Assembly: GCA_029287755.1 (NCBI GenBank)
Contig: JARFQM010000086.1
Span: 1 to 19,779, forward strand
DNA length: 19,779 nucleotides
Source of the DNA: Desulfofustis sp.
GTDB taxonomy: Bacteria > Desulfobacterota > Desulfobulbia > Desulfobulbales > Desulfocapsaceae
Direction: 5' to 3'
Made by a program: the position numbers and the translations under genes. Numbering within the stretch: the first letter of the stretch is position 1; each line of letters begins with the position of its first letter. Positions 1 to 8,072 of this stretch are shown here, piece by piece. The notes under the pieces are model-generated. The model did no database searches and was not told the origin of the DNA. It saw only the letters and a list, made by a program, of their open reading frames with translations.

Positions 1-1389
1 ATCCTCCTCGGTGAACTCCCAGCCGCCAAAAAAGCGCACCATCATCCTGCTGCCGGTGGTGGCGTAAGTCTCTTTACGGGCCATGGCGTCAAAGATTGCC
101 TCCCTGGTGTTGTCGGTCGCCCAGACGGCTGCATACCCGGATGAGGCCATCTGATAGCCCATGATTTTCCCTTCTTCACCCCCAAGGGTCACATGCATGG
201 CCCGCTCGGCCGATGGTTCTACTCCTGAATGTTTACCGAAAAAATTATTTTCTTCGACCGCGGGCATCGAGGTGTGGGAATCGGTGGAGCCGATCTGGCC
301 GTATTTGTAGGGATTGACACCTAATTTCTCCTCGAATTCCAGTCCGCGCTTCAATCCGGATCTTAAATACTCGCCGGCCAGCATCTCGTTGGTCTTGGCC
401 TCGCTCATGTCGAGGTTGCCGAGGTCCCAGGTCTCATAATCGGCGAACTCATCGTCGGGCGACAAAAAGGGATGGGCCTCGCCGTCACCCTTGATCTGGG
501 TGGTTTCGTATAAGGGTTCCCACTTCTGGCGTAGTTCGGCGTAATGCTTTTCGATCGGTTTGCCGGACAGGGTTTCGACGTCGAACATGATGCCGTTGGC
601 CAGGTTGCCGTTGTGCGGTATGGCGAGCAGATCGCCGCCTGTTTTATCCTCGTAACGCTGCATGGCCTCCCATAAATCCTCCGGGTCGGCGCTGTCGGCC
701 AGGGTGAAGGGCAGGGTCTGACGCGCCTGGCTGGCGCCGTCCCGGTAAATCACCACCCGGTGCAGATTGTTGCCCTTAACCAGCGAGGTCCATTCATACC
801 CGATAAAGGCGGTGAATCTTCCGGGCTCGTTGTATTGTTCGGCCGCCTCAATCACCCCTCCCCAGACCGGCTTCATCATTTCCGGGTCATTGGTCTGCCA
901 GGGAAACTGGCCCTGGGAGAAGAGGGTGATAATTTCCAGGGCCGCATCAACCGAAGCCTGCCCGCCCTCGTTAATTGCCTTGTTCCAGCGGCGGCCTTCC
1001 TCTTTATCCATTACGGCGGGATCCCCCTTGGAAAACATATCGAAAAATCCCATGCCGTCCGAATGATCGGCTATAACAACAAAATCGAGGGGCTTGCCGA
1101 GCTTGGCCTTGAACCCTTTCGAGGCGGTCACCTCGGCGCCGCGCACAAATTTATAGGCGTCGTCGAGCCCCAGCCGGTTGCCGAATGTCCCCGCATCCAT
1201 GGACAGGGAGGTGTGGAGATGGGTATCGCCGAAATAGACCTGGGTTGGATACGTACGATTCACATAGGGTGAAAACTCTTTTTTATCAGGAGTCGCGTGC
1301 TCTTTGTCGAACATCGCCGACGTCGTCGCCTGGGCGGCGGTGCTCATGGAGATAACCATGACCGCCATGACACTCAGTAATCTTTTCAT
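1..1389 (-). CDS. DUF3604 family exported metal-dependent hydrolase-like protein, 3' end cut by window edge
   Basis: The minus-strand frame is open from an ATG at 1389 to the left edge (463 codons seen); the C-terminus is missing. The start has an AAGGAG-type ribosome binding site about 10 bases upstream. Residues 1-21 form a signal peptide (MKRLL, hydrophobic core, AQA cleavage site), so the product is exported. Motifs fit the DUF3604 family, which resembles PHP-type metal hydrolases: GDTHLHT at 54-60, DFVVIADHSD at about 102-111, IPHNG near 258 and GSTDSH near 370. These would supply metal-binding His and Asp residues. The family is common in marine and environmental proteobacteria, with no firmly established substrate. 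It is divergent from an arylsulfotransferase-like gene. Family assignment is strong; function is not known. Confidence 0.85.
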   Translation of the reverse strand, partial: MKRLLSVMAVMVISMSTAAQATTSAMFDKEHATPDKKEFSPYVNRTYPTQVYFGDTHLHTSLSMDAGTFGNRLGLDDAYKFVRGAEVTASKGFKAKLGKPLDFVVIADHSDGMGFFDMFSKGDPAVMDKEEGRRWNKAINEGGQASVDAALEIITLFSQGQFPWQTNDPEMMKPVWGGVIEAAEQYNEPGRFTAFIGYEWTSLVKGNNLHRVVIYRDGASQARQTLPFTLADSADPEDLWEAMQRYEDKTGGDLLAIPHNGNLANGIMFDVETLSGKPIEKHYAELRQKWEPLYETTQIKGDGEAHPFLSPDDEFADYETWDLGNLDMSEAKTNEMLAGEYLRSGLKRGLEFEEKLGVNPYKYGQIGSTDSHTSMPAVEENNFFGKHSGVEPSAERAMHVTLGGEEGKIMGYQMASSGYAAVWATDNTREAIFDAMARKETYATTGSRMMVRFFGGWEFTEED

Positions 1390-1617
1390 TGTCTCTTCTC
1401 CTTCTTAAAGGATCCCGCCGGAATGGCGAGGGGGCGTCGTGGGGTGATTCGTCGAACTAATAGTCTAAACTAATTATTCTGCTGCGTGATGCAATTTGCT
1501 TCCCGGGAATAATTCTTAAAGAGAGAGCCTTTTGCAAAATTAAGATTGTCGTTCAAAATCAAACCATGCGAGAAATTTTTACCACAGGCATTTGATTGAT
1601 ATTCCGAGGATAAAATT
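1390..1617. other. Intergenic region between divergent genes, no confident element
   Basis: This gap separates the DUF3604 start from the first possible rightward ORF. It must hold the DUF3604 promoter, but I cannot pick convincing -35/-10 boxes. It contains a perfect 10-bp palindrome TTCCCGGGAA at 1500-1509 and a repeated ACTAAT near 1455-1475. Neither is long enough to call an operator. Confidence 0.4.
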
Positions 1618-1761
1618 TTGAGCATAACGCAGAGTGTGGGCGAAAAGATCGTTTTGCAAAGGGCTCGAGAGGACCTTTATTATCAGGCGGTAGCAAAGGA
1701 GAAAAACCTGCGCCAAAACCATCCAAGTGAAAGCCACCTGGTGAGAAACATTTTGAAATAG
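1618..1761 (+). CDS. Possible small protein (47 codons, TTG start), unrecognised
   Basis: An open frame begins at TTG 1618, preceded by AGGA at 1607-1610 with a seven-base spacing, and ends at TAG 1759-1761. The predicted peptide is hydrophilic and helix-like, with many Glu, Lys, Arg and Gln residues, no Cys and no membrane segment (it includes QRAREDLYYQAVAKEKNL). It ends 68 bp before the arylsulfotransferase-like gene on the same strand. Codon choice looks coding-like, but the frame is short and I recognise no family. It could be a leader peptide, a small gene, or the tail of a decayed gene. Confidence 0.3.
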   Translation: MSITQSVGEKIVLQRAREDLYYQAVAKEKNLRQNHPSESHLVRNILK

Positions 1762-1829
1762 GGTAAAAGTCTCTCACAGTAACCGCAACCCAACAACAAT
1801 CGCCTCAGCAGCAGGCACCAAAATTCGCA

Positions 1830-3155
1830 ATGCGCACAAACAAGAATCGCCTTATCCCCCTGCTGGCTTTGCTCTATCTCTTTGCCATGGGTTTCTTTGC
1901 CTGGGGACTGGCCGTGGGAAAATATCAGGTCTTTCCCTGGAATCAATTGGACTCGATTTACTCAGAACTGCACGCCTATTTCACCTTCAAGGAGGGCCCC
2001 GAAAAAACCGCCACAGAAAAAGTACTGCTGCACCACCAGGAGAACCGCTCGGAGTTTGACTTTGGCGGGTTGAAGATCAGGGATGCCAATTTTCAGGATC
2101 ACGGCTATCTGCTTATTTCCGGCTTCAGCAAAACCTATGGCCAGGTGGTCGTAGAACTGTTCTCAATTGCGGAAAACAGGGTCCTGCACAGATGGATTCC
2201 AGATATCGCTAAAATTCTGGAAAATACCCCCACCTTCAGCGACGGGCCCAATATGGAGAAAGCTTACCGGGTCCAGCACCCTCTGCTGCTTGAGGACGGA
2301 GGGCTGGTCTTCACCTCCGGCGCAGGCCCCATGGTGAAAATCAATTCCTGCAGCGACATCGAATGGGTGCTGGTGCACAAATTTCACCACTCGATCGAGC
2401 GCGATCACCAGGGCAATATCGTCACCTGCTCCAAAATAGATGGCGACGGCCCGGGTACCTTGCTGCCGATTCGTGATGACGCCATAGCGGTGGTGTCACC
2501 GGACGGTACGCTCAGCGCTGAATATTCCATCACAAAAATTCTCTTGGATAACGGGCAGAGGGCCCTGGTATACGGAATCGGCCGCTTCGAACACAATCGA
2601 ATCCACCTCAACGATGCCCAGCCAATAATCAAAGAAGCGGGTGTCGCCAAGATTGGAGACGTGCTGATCAGCAGTCGTCATCTTTCCACCGTTGCCTTGC
2701 TCGACCCGAAATCGGGCACAATCAAATGGCTGAAGACAGGGCCCTGGCTCAATCAGCACGATATAAATCTGCTCCCGGACGGCCGCTACAGTATCTTCGG
2801 AAACGATATGGTACGAGGCTATGAAAAGACGGGTAATTTCCTGGCCGAAAAGGGTGTATCCAATATCTACATCTATGATCCTGCAACAGACACGGTCACC
2901 AAACCATACGCAACGGTGATGCGTAAGGAGAAGATTGGTTCCTTGACCCAGGGAAGATCTCGTATTCTGACCAACGGTGATGTCTTTATCGAACAGACCG
3001 ATTCGTCCAGGATGCTGCGCATCTCAGAACAAGGCGTGAGGTGGGAATATGTCAATGCCGTGTCTGAGAACACGGTGGGAGCCCTGCATTGGTCGCGTTA
3101 TCTGACGCCGGAGGAGACAGATCTGACCTGGTTGGACAATCTCACCTGCAAGTGA
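1830..3155 (+). CDS. Arylsulfotransferase (ASST)-like protein, membrane-anchored
   Basis: 441 aa. Residues 8-30 form one hydrophobic N-terminal segment without a clear cleavage site, suggesting an inner-membrane anchor with the body in the periplasm. The body has beta-propeller-like repeats with ASST-family signatures: HHSIERDHQGN at 186-196, HLND at 259-262, SSRHLSTVALLDPKSGTIKW at 281-300 and NQHDINLLPDG at 308-318. In characterised ASST enzymes conserved His and Arg residues carry PAPS-independent sulfate transfer between phenolic compounds; HLND, SSRH and NQHD match the family pattern. The closest match by eye is the broad arylsulfotransferase family (PF14269/PF05935 type), so the true acceptor is unknown. 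The start is the first ATG after an in-frame TAA at 1764, with only a weak ribosome binding site. Confidence 0.8.
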   Translation: MRTNKNRLIPLLALLYLFAMGFFAWGLAVGKYQVFPWNQLDSIYSELHAYFTFKEGPEKTATEKVLLHHQENRSEFDFGGLKIRDANFQDHGYLLISGFSKTYGQVVVELFSIAENRVLHRWIPDIAKILENTPTFSDGPNMEKAYRVQHPLLLEDGGLVFTSGAGPMVKINSCSDIEWVLVHKFHHSIERDHQGNIVTCSKIDGDGPGTLLPIRDDAIAVVSPDGTLSAEYSITKILLDNGQRALVYGIGRFEHNRIHLNDAQPIIKEAGVAKIGDVLISSRHLSTVALLDPKSGTIKWLKTGPWLNQHDINLLPDGRYSIFGNDMVRGYEKTGNFLAEKGVSNIYIYDPATDTVTKPYATVMRKEKIGSLTQGRSRILTNGDVFIEQTDSSRMLRISEQGVRWEYVNAVSENTVGALHWSRYLTPEETDLTWLDNLTCK

Positions 3156-3189
3156 TCCTGCCATATATTGCTATTGAGCCAGCCGCACC

Positions 3190-4101
3190 TCACAGAGATT
3201 CAGCCAGGTAGCGCAGGTAGATGTGGTCGGTGCCGCAGCAGCCACCCAGTATCTTGACCCCGAACTCCCGGTTGAGCCGCACCATGCCCGCACCCCAGTC
3301 GGGCAGCGGATCCTGCTGCAGTTCATCGGCTCCGTCAAGCTCGGCATGGTCCTTCGAGGAGGAATTGGCCTGGATACCGATCAGGCGCCTGAAAAGGGCT
3401 GGCGGTTGCCGCTCCGCCTGGATAAAGGTGGGATATACGCAGTTGACCATGTAGCCGGCGGGAGGTCGGGCTGTCTCCTGGTCTATGATATCCACGGCCT
3501 CGGCCAGAGGGGTTCCGTCCAGTACCTTTCCCGAACTGTCGATGACAAAGCTGATCACATAGGGCTTTGCGCTGCCGCCAAGTCTATCCGCCATGCCCAG
3601 TGATTCGCTCACCGCCGGCATGGTCTGGGCGATGATCACCTCTGTGTCCGTGTCCGCCAGCTGATCTATCTGCCAGCCATGGATTGCCGCAGACTCTCGC
3701 CTGTCCAGTGCCGCTGCTGCTGAATAACAATCGTTTCTGGGGGCCAGCAGCGCCCCCGCAATGAGCGGCGAGTCCCCTGCCCTATAACGCTCCTGCAGCT
3801 CTTTCATAAACTTCACCGCGTCGCCATTGATGGTGTCTGGCACCCCCGCCTCCTTAATACGAGTTCTGTCAACCCGCCAGGTCGGCGCACAGAGAAGCAG
3901 CGGCAATTTTGCTTCTCTGGCCACCTCTATGTAGCTGCAATAGATCTCTGCCAGCCGCTGTCTTCCTTCGGCCTCATAGATCAGCGGCGTGTTGAAAAGT
4001 ATCGGGTGGAGTTCGACGCCGGGCAATCTGCGCAGCCTCTCTGAGACCGCACATTCGGACAATATAATCGAGTGCTGTTCGAGAAGATGGATGAAGCTCA
4101 T
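3190..4101 (-). CDS. Homocysteine S-methyltransferase-domain protein
   Basis: About 303 aa from the ATG at 4101; a GTG four codons earlier (4113) is possible. Neither has a clear ribosome binding site. The C-terminal GGCCGT motif and the upstream VNCVYPTF motif provide the three zinc-binding cysteines of the Pfam S-methyl_trans barrel (C225, C292 and C293 counted from the GTG). Such enzymes move a methyl group from betaine, S-methylmethionine or a related donor to homocysteine or another thiol. The N-terminus (ILSECAVSERLRR) and CAPTWR at about 75-80 place it in a divergent subgroup, and no cobalamin or folate domain is fused. It is last in the minus-strand chlI-chlD-MFS group, 186 bp after the MFS gene, so co-transcription is uncertain. 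Fold is sure; substrate is not. Confidence 0.8.
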   Translation of the reverse strand: MSFIHLLEQHSIILSECAVSERLRRLPGVELHPILFNTPLIYEAEGRQRLAEIYCSYIEVAREAKLPLLLCAPTWRVDRTRIKEAGVPDTINGDAVKFMKELQERYRAGDSPLIAGALLAPRNDCYSAAAALDRRESAAIHGWQIDQLADTDTEVIIAQTMPAVSESLGMADRLGGSAKPYVISFVIDSSGKVLDGTPLAEAVDIIDQETARPPAGYMVNCVYPTFIQAERQPPALFRRLIGIQANSSSKDHAELDGADELQQDPLPDWGAGMVRLNREFGVKILGGCCGTDHIYLRYLAESL

Positions 4102-4174
4102 AGTAGGCTGCACAGAAATAGGTTGGCTGGTTAGGATTCAACCATAACAACTTGGTGCTGAACATCAAGATGGT

Positions 4175-4279
4175 ATGGCTCAGCTCATGCGCAACGACCT
4201 CGAAGAAGACCGGGGTGTTCGGATATTCAAAGGTGGTAAATGGTTCGAGATCATTTACGCGGGGCCTGATTATCCATAG
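4175..4279 (+). other. Unassigned coding-like segment between MFS and methyltransferase genes
   Basis: The stretch 4102-4287 has no assigned gene, yet both strands read like protein. On plus, ATG 4175 opens a 34-codon frame ending at TAG 4277 (it contains FKGGKWFEIIYAGPDYP) with no ribosome binding site and a stop shortly upstream. On minus, a frame open from just after the MFS stop runs to about 3974 and reads FFEVVAHELSHT, an HExxH-like zinc protease motif, but has no good start codon and overlaps the methyltransferase out of frame. One of these may be the remnant of a decayed gene. I cannot choose between them. Confidence 0.25.
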
Positions 4280-4287
4280 ACCGGCTC

Positions 4288-5586
4288 TCAGATGTCACGC
4301 ATCCGGCAATAGGTCTCTCTGGATAGTGCGATCACAATGATGGACAGCGCAGCACTGACGACCAGCCAGAAAAACGCCGCGCTGTAGGCCGCTTCATTGT
4401 AGACCCGGGCTCCTTCAACCATGGTACCCTGCCAGTGGGAATCGAGAATCTTACCGAGCAATGGTTGCATGATCGACGCGATGCCGAGGACCGACATATT
4501 GACCACTCCGCCGACCGCTCCTGCGGCACCGGGATGATTCACCTCCCTCGCGGTGGCAAAGCCGATAATCATCGTCCCTGAGGTAAAACCGATTGCGGCC
4601 AGCAGAGGAAACAACATCAGGTGGGGGAGTTTGACCAGCAGAAAGATGGCCCAGAAGGTAGTGGTCAGAATTGTGCCTATCAGGTAGGGCAGTTTACGCC
4701 TGCCCAGCCGGTCCGATATGGCTCCGCAGACAGGGCCGCTTAAGGCCAGAGAAAGCAGCATGGTCGAGGTCATCAGCGCAGCCTGGGAGGTCTTCAGATG
4801 GTAGACCTGGGTCAGATAGGGAACGCCCCAGAGTCCGGCGAACACGAGGACCGGTGCGGTTGACAGGCCGCCTCCGAAAAAGAGCAGCCAGGTGTCTTTG
4901 CGCGTCATCACCGATTTTAGGGCGGCACCGACAGGCAGGCTGCCGTGATTCTGGACCACCAGGTGGGCATGACTTTTAAAGCCGTACTCTGACGGGTCAT
5001 CACGCAGGGTCAGCCAGGTGACAACGGCCAGCAGCAGGGTCAGAAAACCGCTTACACCCATCATTGCTCTCCAGCCGAACAGATCGACTCCCACGGCCAG
5101 CGGCACCCCTGCCATAATCCCTCCAAGATTGCCCAGCAGCAGGGCCATACCGGTCACCGTCGCAAACCTGTTGGCCGGAAACCAGTGGCCGGCCAGTTTC
5201 ATGCAGGTAACCCAGGCCACGGCTACCGAGGCGCCCACCAGAAATCTGCCGACATAGGCGAGCCAGAGCGAGGAGCCAAAACTGAAAATGAGAATGCCCG
5301 CCGCCGCTATCAAGCAGGCGATGGAAGCGAGCCGCCGCGCCCCTATCTGATCGACCAGCAGGCCGGTCGGTATCTGCATGGCGGCGTAGGCGTAGAAATA
5401 CATGGCCGAAAGGTTGCCGAGCAGGGCGCCGTCCAGGGTGAAGTCGCGCATCAGGTCATCGGCAATCACCGCCGGCGCCATGCGCTGAAAAAAACCTATG
5501 CAGTAAAAGGCGGCAACCAGGCCCCACATGAGCCAGGCCAGCCACAGCGGGCTGAAAGATCGTTCAGGTTTAGCCATTGTCCACAT
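4288..5586 (-). CDS. MFS transporter
   Basis: About 432 aa with twelve predicted membrane segments, the usual size for the major facilitator superfamily. The loop after segment 2 carries the motif-A-like sequence GLLVDQIGARR, and the loop between the two halves' equivalent helices has SDRLGRRKLPYL. The first segment begins FSPLWLAWLMWGLVAAFYC, as in organic-anion and nitrate/oxalate-type MFS carriers, but I cannot name the substrate. The first ATG is used (5586); an ATG three codons later (5577) is equally possible and neither has a good ribosome binding site. It follows the ChlD-like gene by 39 bp on the same strand, which suggests co-transcription and a possible link to a metabolite or cofactor used by that group. 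Confidence 0.85.
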   Translation of the reverse strand: MWTMAKPERSFSPLWLAWLMWGLVAAFYCIGFFQRMAPAVIADDLMRDFTLDGALLGNLSAMYFYAYAAMQIPTGLLVDQIGARRLASIACLIAAAGILIFSFGSSLWLAYVGRFLVGASVAVAWVTCMKLAGHWFPANRFATVTGMALLLGNLGGIMAGVPLAVGVDLFGWRAMMGVSGFLTLLLAVVTWLTLRDDPSEYGFKSHAHLVVQNHGSLPVGAALKSVMTRKDTWLLFFGGGLSTAPVLVFAGLWGVPYLTQVYHLKTSQAALMTSTMLLSLALSGPVCGAISDRLGRRKLPYLIGTILTTTFWAIFLLVKLPHLMLFPLLAAIGFTSGTMIIGFATAREVNHPGAAGAVGGVVNMSVLGIASIMQPLLGKILDSHWQGTMVEGARVYNEAAYSAAFFWLVVSAALSIIVIALSRETYCRMRDI

Positions 5587-5625
5587 TCTGTTTTACACCA
5601 ACGGGCACACAATACCTCTATCGTT

Positions 5626-6453
5626 TTAAAAGGCTGCAACCGCCTGCAGCAGGTCGCCGTTTTTAAACGCAGTGGAGTGATAGTAGCTGCCCCCCATGGC
5701 TTCCGCCAGGGCGCGCATCGTCCCGGAAGGATCCCTCAGGGGACGGGTCTCGACAATCAGTGACCTAACCGAGTCCCGGCCTATCAGAGCGCCGATACCC
5801 AGGAGTTCATCGACAACGCTGTTCCGGGCCACACCATCGTCGTAGGCAACATTTGCCTCCCCGTCCGAGAGGACCACCATCAGTGGCCGGATATCCGGGT
5901 CTTTGCGCCGCTCTGTCTTGATCATCTGCCAGCCCTTCAGCAGCCCGTGAGCGAACGGCGTTGCCCCCCCCACCGGCAGCGACCTGAGACATTTCTGTGC
6001 CAGCGGCAGACTCGAAGTGGGCTGCAGCACTATCTCGGCGGACTCGTCGGCAAAAGAGACCAGTCCCACCCGGAACCGTTTCTGGTACGCTTTGGTCAGG
6101 ATACCAAGGATGGTGCCTTTGGCGGCCCTGATTCTGGCCTGGGCACCGTCCTCGCCCATCGACTCGGACGCATCGACCACGAAGATGATCAGCGACCTGA
6201 CCTGGCGTTGATAGATTTTCTTGTGAAGATCGGCGGAAGATATGGAGATTCTCTCCGCGGCCCCGCCGTTTCCTGCTTGTCTGAGCAGGGCCGAGCGGAT
6301 GGTGGCGTCGGCGGCCAGATCGTAGGAACGCTCAGTTTCCCGGACGGGCGTCGCTTTCACATAGCGGCCGCTGATTGACTGAGAGCGGACGGTTTTTGCC
6401 CGACCGCGGAACTTGCCGTTTATCTCCAGGGAGTCAAGATTGAGATCTTCCAC
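5626..6453 (-). CDS. ChlD/BchD-like VWA-domain subunit, short form
   Basis: 275 aa starting at GTG 6453, five bases after the ChlI-like stop, so translation is probably coupled. The von Willebrand factor A domain covers about 87-275 with a complete MIDAS metal site: DASES at 94-98, the Thr of GGATP at 165 and the Asp of LSDGEAN at 197. The N-terminal part has GRYVKA at 29-34, matching the basic linker found before the VWA domain in BchD/ChlD proteins. Full-length ChlD (about 600 aa or more) also has an inactive AAA+ domain; that is absent here. With ChlI it should form the ATP-driven motor of a tetrapyrrole metal chelatase, but the catalytic large subunit is not in this window. Mg, Co or another metal cannot be decided. 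Confidence 0.82.
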   Translation of the reverse strand: MEDLNLDSLEINGKFRGRAKTVRSQSISGRYVKATPVRETERSYDLAADATIRSALLRQAGNGGAAERISISSADLHKKIYQRQVRSLIIFVVDASESMGEDGAQARIRAAKGTILGILTKAYQKRFRVGLVSFADESAEIVLQPTSSLPLAQKCLRSLPVGGATPFAHGLLKGWQMIKTERRKDPDIRPLMVVLSDGEANVAYDDGVARNSVVDELLGIGALIGRDSVRSLIVETRPLRDPSGTMRALAEAMGGSYYHSTAFKNGDLLQAVAAF

Positions 6454-6458
6454 ACAGA

Positions 6459-7649
6459 TCAGGGAGTCGGGCTCATAAACGGCTTTTTTTTTTCGGCCAG
6501 AAAGCTGAACAGCATGCCCACGTTGGAAGCAGCGGTAGCACCGGGCACCTGTTCGGCAATATCGTCCCAGTCGTCAGGAACACCTTCCCCCGGCGCCCCC
6601 GTCTCGGCGCCCCGCTCCTGGTCAAGCACTTTCTGGAAAATCTCCTCGAGCTTTTCGTCAATCTGCTCACTGCTTGCAAAGGAGAGAGTCGTAATTCTAT
6701 GGGGAAGCACAAATCGGGCCGCTTCAATCACGTGTTCGGGGCCCACCGCAGGACGCTCGACAAATGCAGCCAGGGCGCGGGCCGCTTTGATAATGCCTAT
6801 CTCGGCGCGGTGCCCCTGGGCCCGCACCTCAGTCGACAGGGCGACCGCCATCTCGACCATATCTCCTGGGATCTCGACGTTCTGAAGAGCGGATCTGGCG
6901 GCTGTAATCTGTTCCGAAAGCAGGGTTTCATCATCCCCGTAGCCATCAATGAAACGGGTGGGATTGGTATCGAACTCGATGCGGCGATCGACGATCAACC
7001 GGCGCTGCAGGGGGTGGTCCACGCCGCTCACCCCGAGGCTCAAACCAAAGCGATCGAGAAACTGGGGGCGCAGCTCGCCCTCCTCGGGATTCATCGTGCC
7101 GATCAGCATGAAGCGTGACGGGTGGGAGTAGGAAATCGATTCCCTCTCCACGTTGTTGACCCCCGAGGCGGCAGCATCGAGCAGCACGTCAACCAAGTGG
7201 TCGTCGAGCAGATTGACCTCGTCCACATAAAGAATGCCGCGATTGGCAGCGGCCAGCAGTCCCGGCTCGAACCTCCTGGTACCGGTTTTGAGCACCTGTT
7301 CGATGTGCAGGGTACCAACAACCCGGTCCTCGGTGGCACTCAGCGGCAACTCAATCAACGGCATCGGCCGTCTGACCGTTTCCAGGGGGCGTCCGGCCCG
7401 GTAATTGTCCGCGCACGAGGTGCAGAGGTTGTCAACCTCGTCGGGAGCACAATTGTAGGGACAGTCTCTAACTACCTCAATCTGAGGCAGTACCCGGGCC
7501 AGGGCACGTACCGCGGTAGATTTGCCGGTGCCTTTCTGGCCGCTCACCAGGATGCCGCCGATAGCTGGATCAACCGCATTGAGGAGCAGTCCGGTCTTCA
7601 GCTTTTCCTGCCCGACAAGTGCACTGAAGGGAAATATCTGTCGTTTCAT
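6459..7649 (-). CDS. ChlI/BchI-like chelatase AAA+ ATPase with a Cys-rich insert
   Basis: 396 aa from the ATG at 7649; the frame extends 20 codons further upstream, but the family N-terminus (FPFSALVGQE) fits this ATG, which has GTGGA a few bases upstream. Walker A is GQKGTGKST at 37-45, Walker B ILYVDEV at 139-145, followed by the GTMNPEEGELRPQFLDRF sensor region at 184-201. An insert at about 62-80 has four cysteines (C63, C67, C76, C79; C-x3-C-x8-C-x2-C) that could hold zinc or an iron-sulfur cluster; plant and phototroph ChlI lack this exact pattern. It acts as the hexameric ATPase of a Mg- or Co-chelatase together with the downstream VWA protein. It is divergent from the thiamine-binding protein gene, 109 bp away. 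Confidence 0.87.
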   Translation of the reverse strand: MKRQIFPFSALVGQEKLKTGLLLNAVDPAIGGILVSGQKGTGKSTAVRALARVLPQIEVVRDCPYNCAPDEVDNLCTSCADNYRAGRPLETVRRPMPLIELPLSATEDRVVGTLHIEQVLKTGTRRFEPGLLAAANRGILYVDEVNLLDDHLVDVLLDAAASGVNNVERESISYSHPSRFMLIGTMNPEEGELRPQFLDRFGLSLGVSGVDHPLQRRLIVDRRIEFDTNPTRFIDGYGDDETLLSEQITAARSALQNVEIPGDMVEMAVALSTEVRAQGHRAEIGIIKAARALAAFVERPAVGPEHVIEAARFVLPHRITTLSFASSEQIDEKLEEIFQKVLDQERGAETGAPGEGVPDDWDDIAEQVPGATAASNVGMLFSFLAEKKKPFMSPTP

Positions 7650-7683
7650 GCTATATTCCACTAGGAGTAACCTGGTAAGACCA

Positions 7684-7711
7684 AATTGTATAGCACAGTG
7701 TGAACACAATT
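7684..7711. promoter_or_regulatory. Inverted repeat in the divergent chlI / thiamine-binding protein promoter region
   Basis: AATTGT (7684-7689) and ACAATT (7706-7711) are perfect inverted arms 16 bp apart, and the spacer holds CACAGTGTG (7694-7702), also an inverted repeat and nearly centred on the same point. On the minus strand TGCTATACA in this stretch resembles an extended -10 box for the ChlI-like gene. A transcription factor site controlling one or both genes is plausible; the protein is unknown. Confidence 0.35.
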
Positions 7712-7758
7712 ACGAGCACAATAACCCCATTTACCATTAGAACCAGACGAGGAATAAA

Positions 7759-8061
7759 ATGAGAGTTATCATGGATCTGACCGTCTCCCCTTTTGGGGTC
7801 GGTCTGTCGGTTTCAGAGTACATCGCCGCTTGCCATAAGATATTTGACGAGGCGGGCCTGAAGACCAATCTGCATGCCTACGGCACCAATATCGAGGGAG
7901 AGTGGGACGAAGTGTTTGCCGCGGTCAAAAAATGCCACGAGACACTCCACAAGATGGGCGTACCGCGGCTGACCAGTTCCATCAAGGTGGGGACCCGAAC
8001 CGATAAAGAACAGACCATGGACGATAAGGTCGACAGCGTAAAAACCAAGCTCAAGGGTTAA
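7759..8061 (+). CDS. MTH1187-family thiamine-binding protein
   Basis: 100 aa, the usual length for the PF01910 (MTH1187/YkoF-like) family, with a GAGGAA ribosome binding site seven bases before the ATG. The N-terminal strand (MRVIMDLTVSPFGVGLSVSEY), the central HAYGTNIEGEWDEVF and the KVGTRTDK stretch near the C-terminus follow the ferredoxin-like fold of this family. Structures of family members bind thiamine or a related small molecule, and the physiological role is not settled. It is cytoplasmic, with no signal peptide. It is divergent from the ChlI-like gene and upstream of the universal stress protein gene in the same direction, 121 bp away. Confidence 0.85.
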   Translation: MRVIMDLTVSPFGVGLSVSEYIAACHKIFDEAGLKTNLHAYGTNIEGEWDEVFAAVKKCHETLHKMGVPRLTSSIKVGTRTDKEQTMDDKVDSVKTKLKG

Positions 8062-8072
8062 AGCGCGGAAAC

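Noticed and set aside
760..1272. 170-codon plus-strand ORF inside the DUF3604 region
   Set aside because: It lies antisense to a frame with a signal peptide and clear DUF3604 motifs, so it is a shadow of that gene.
1500..1509. TTCCCGGGAA palindrome
   Set aside because: Ten bases of symmetry with no second copy or link to a promoter box; can occur by chance.
7122..7664. 180-codon plus-strand ORF
   Set aside because: It is antisense to the ChlI-like gene, whose Walker motifs are intact; the plus frame has no recognisable domain.
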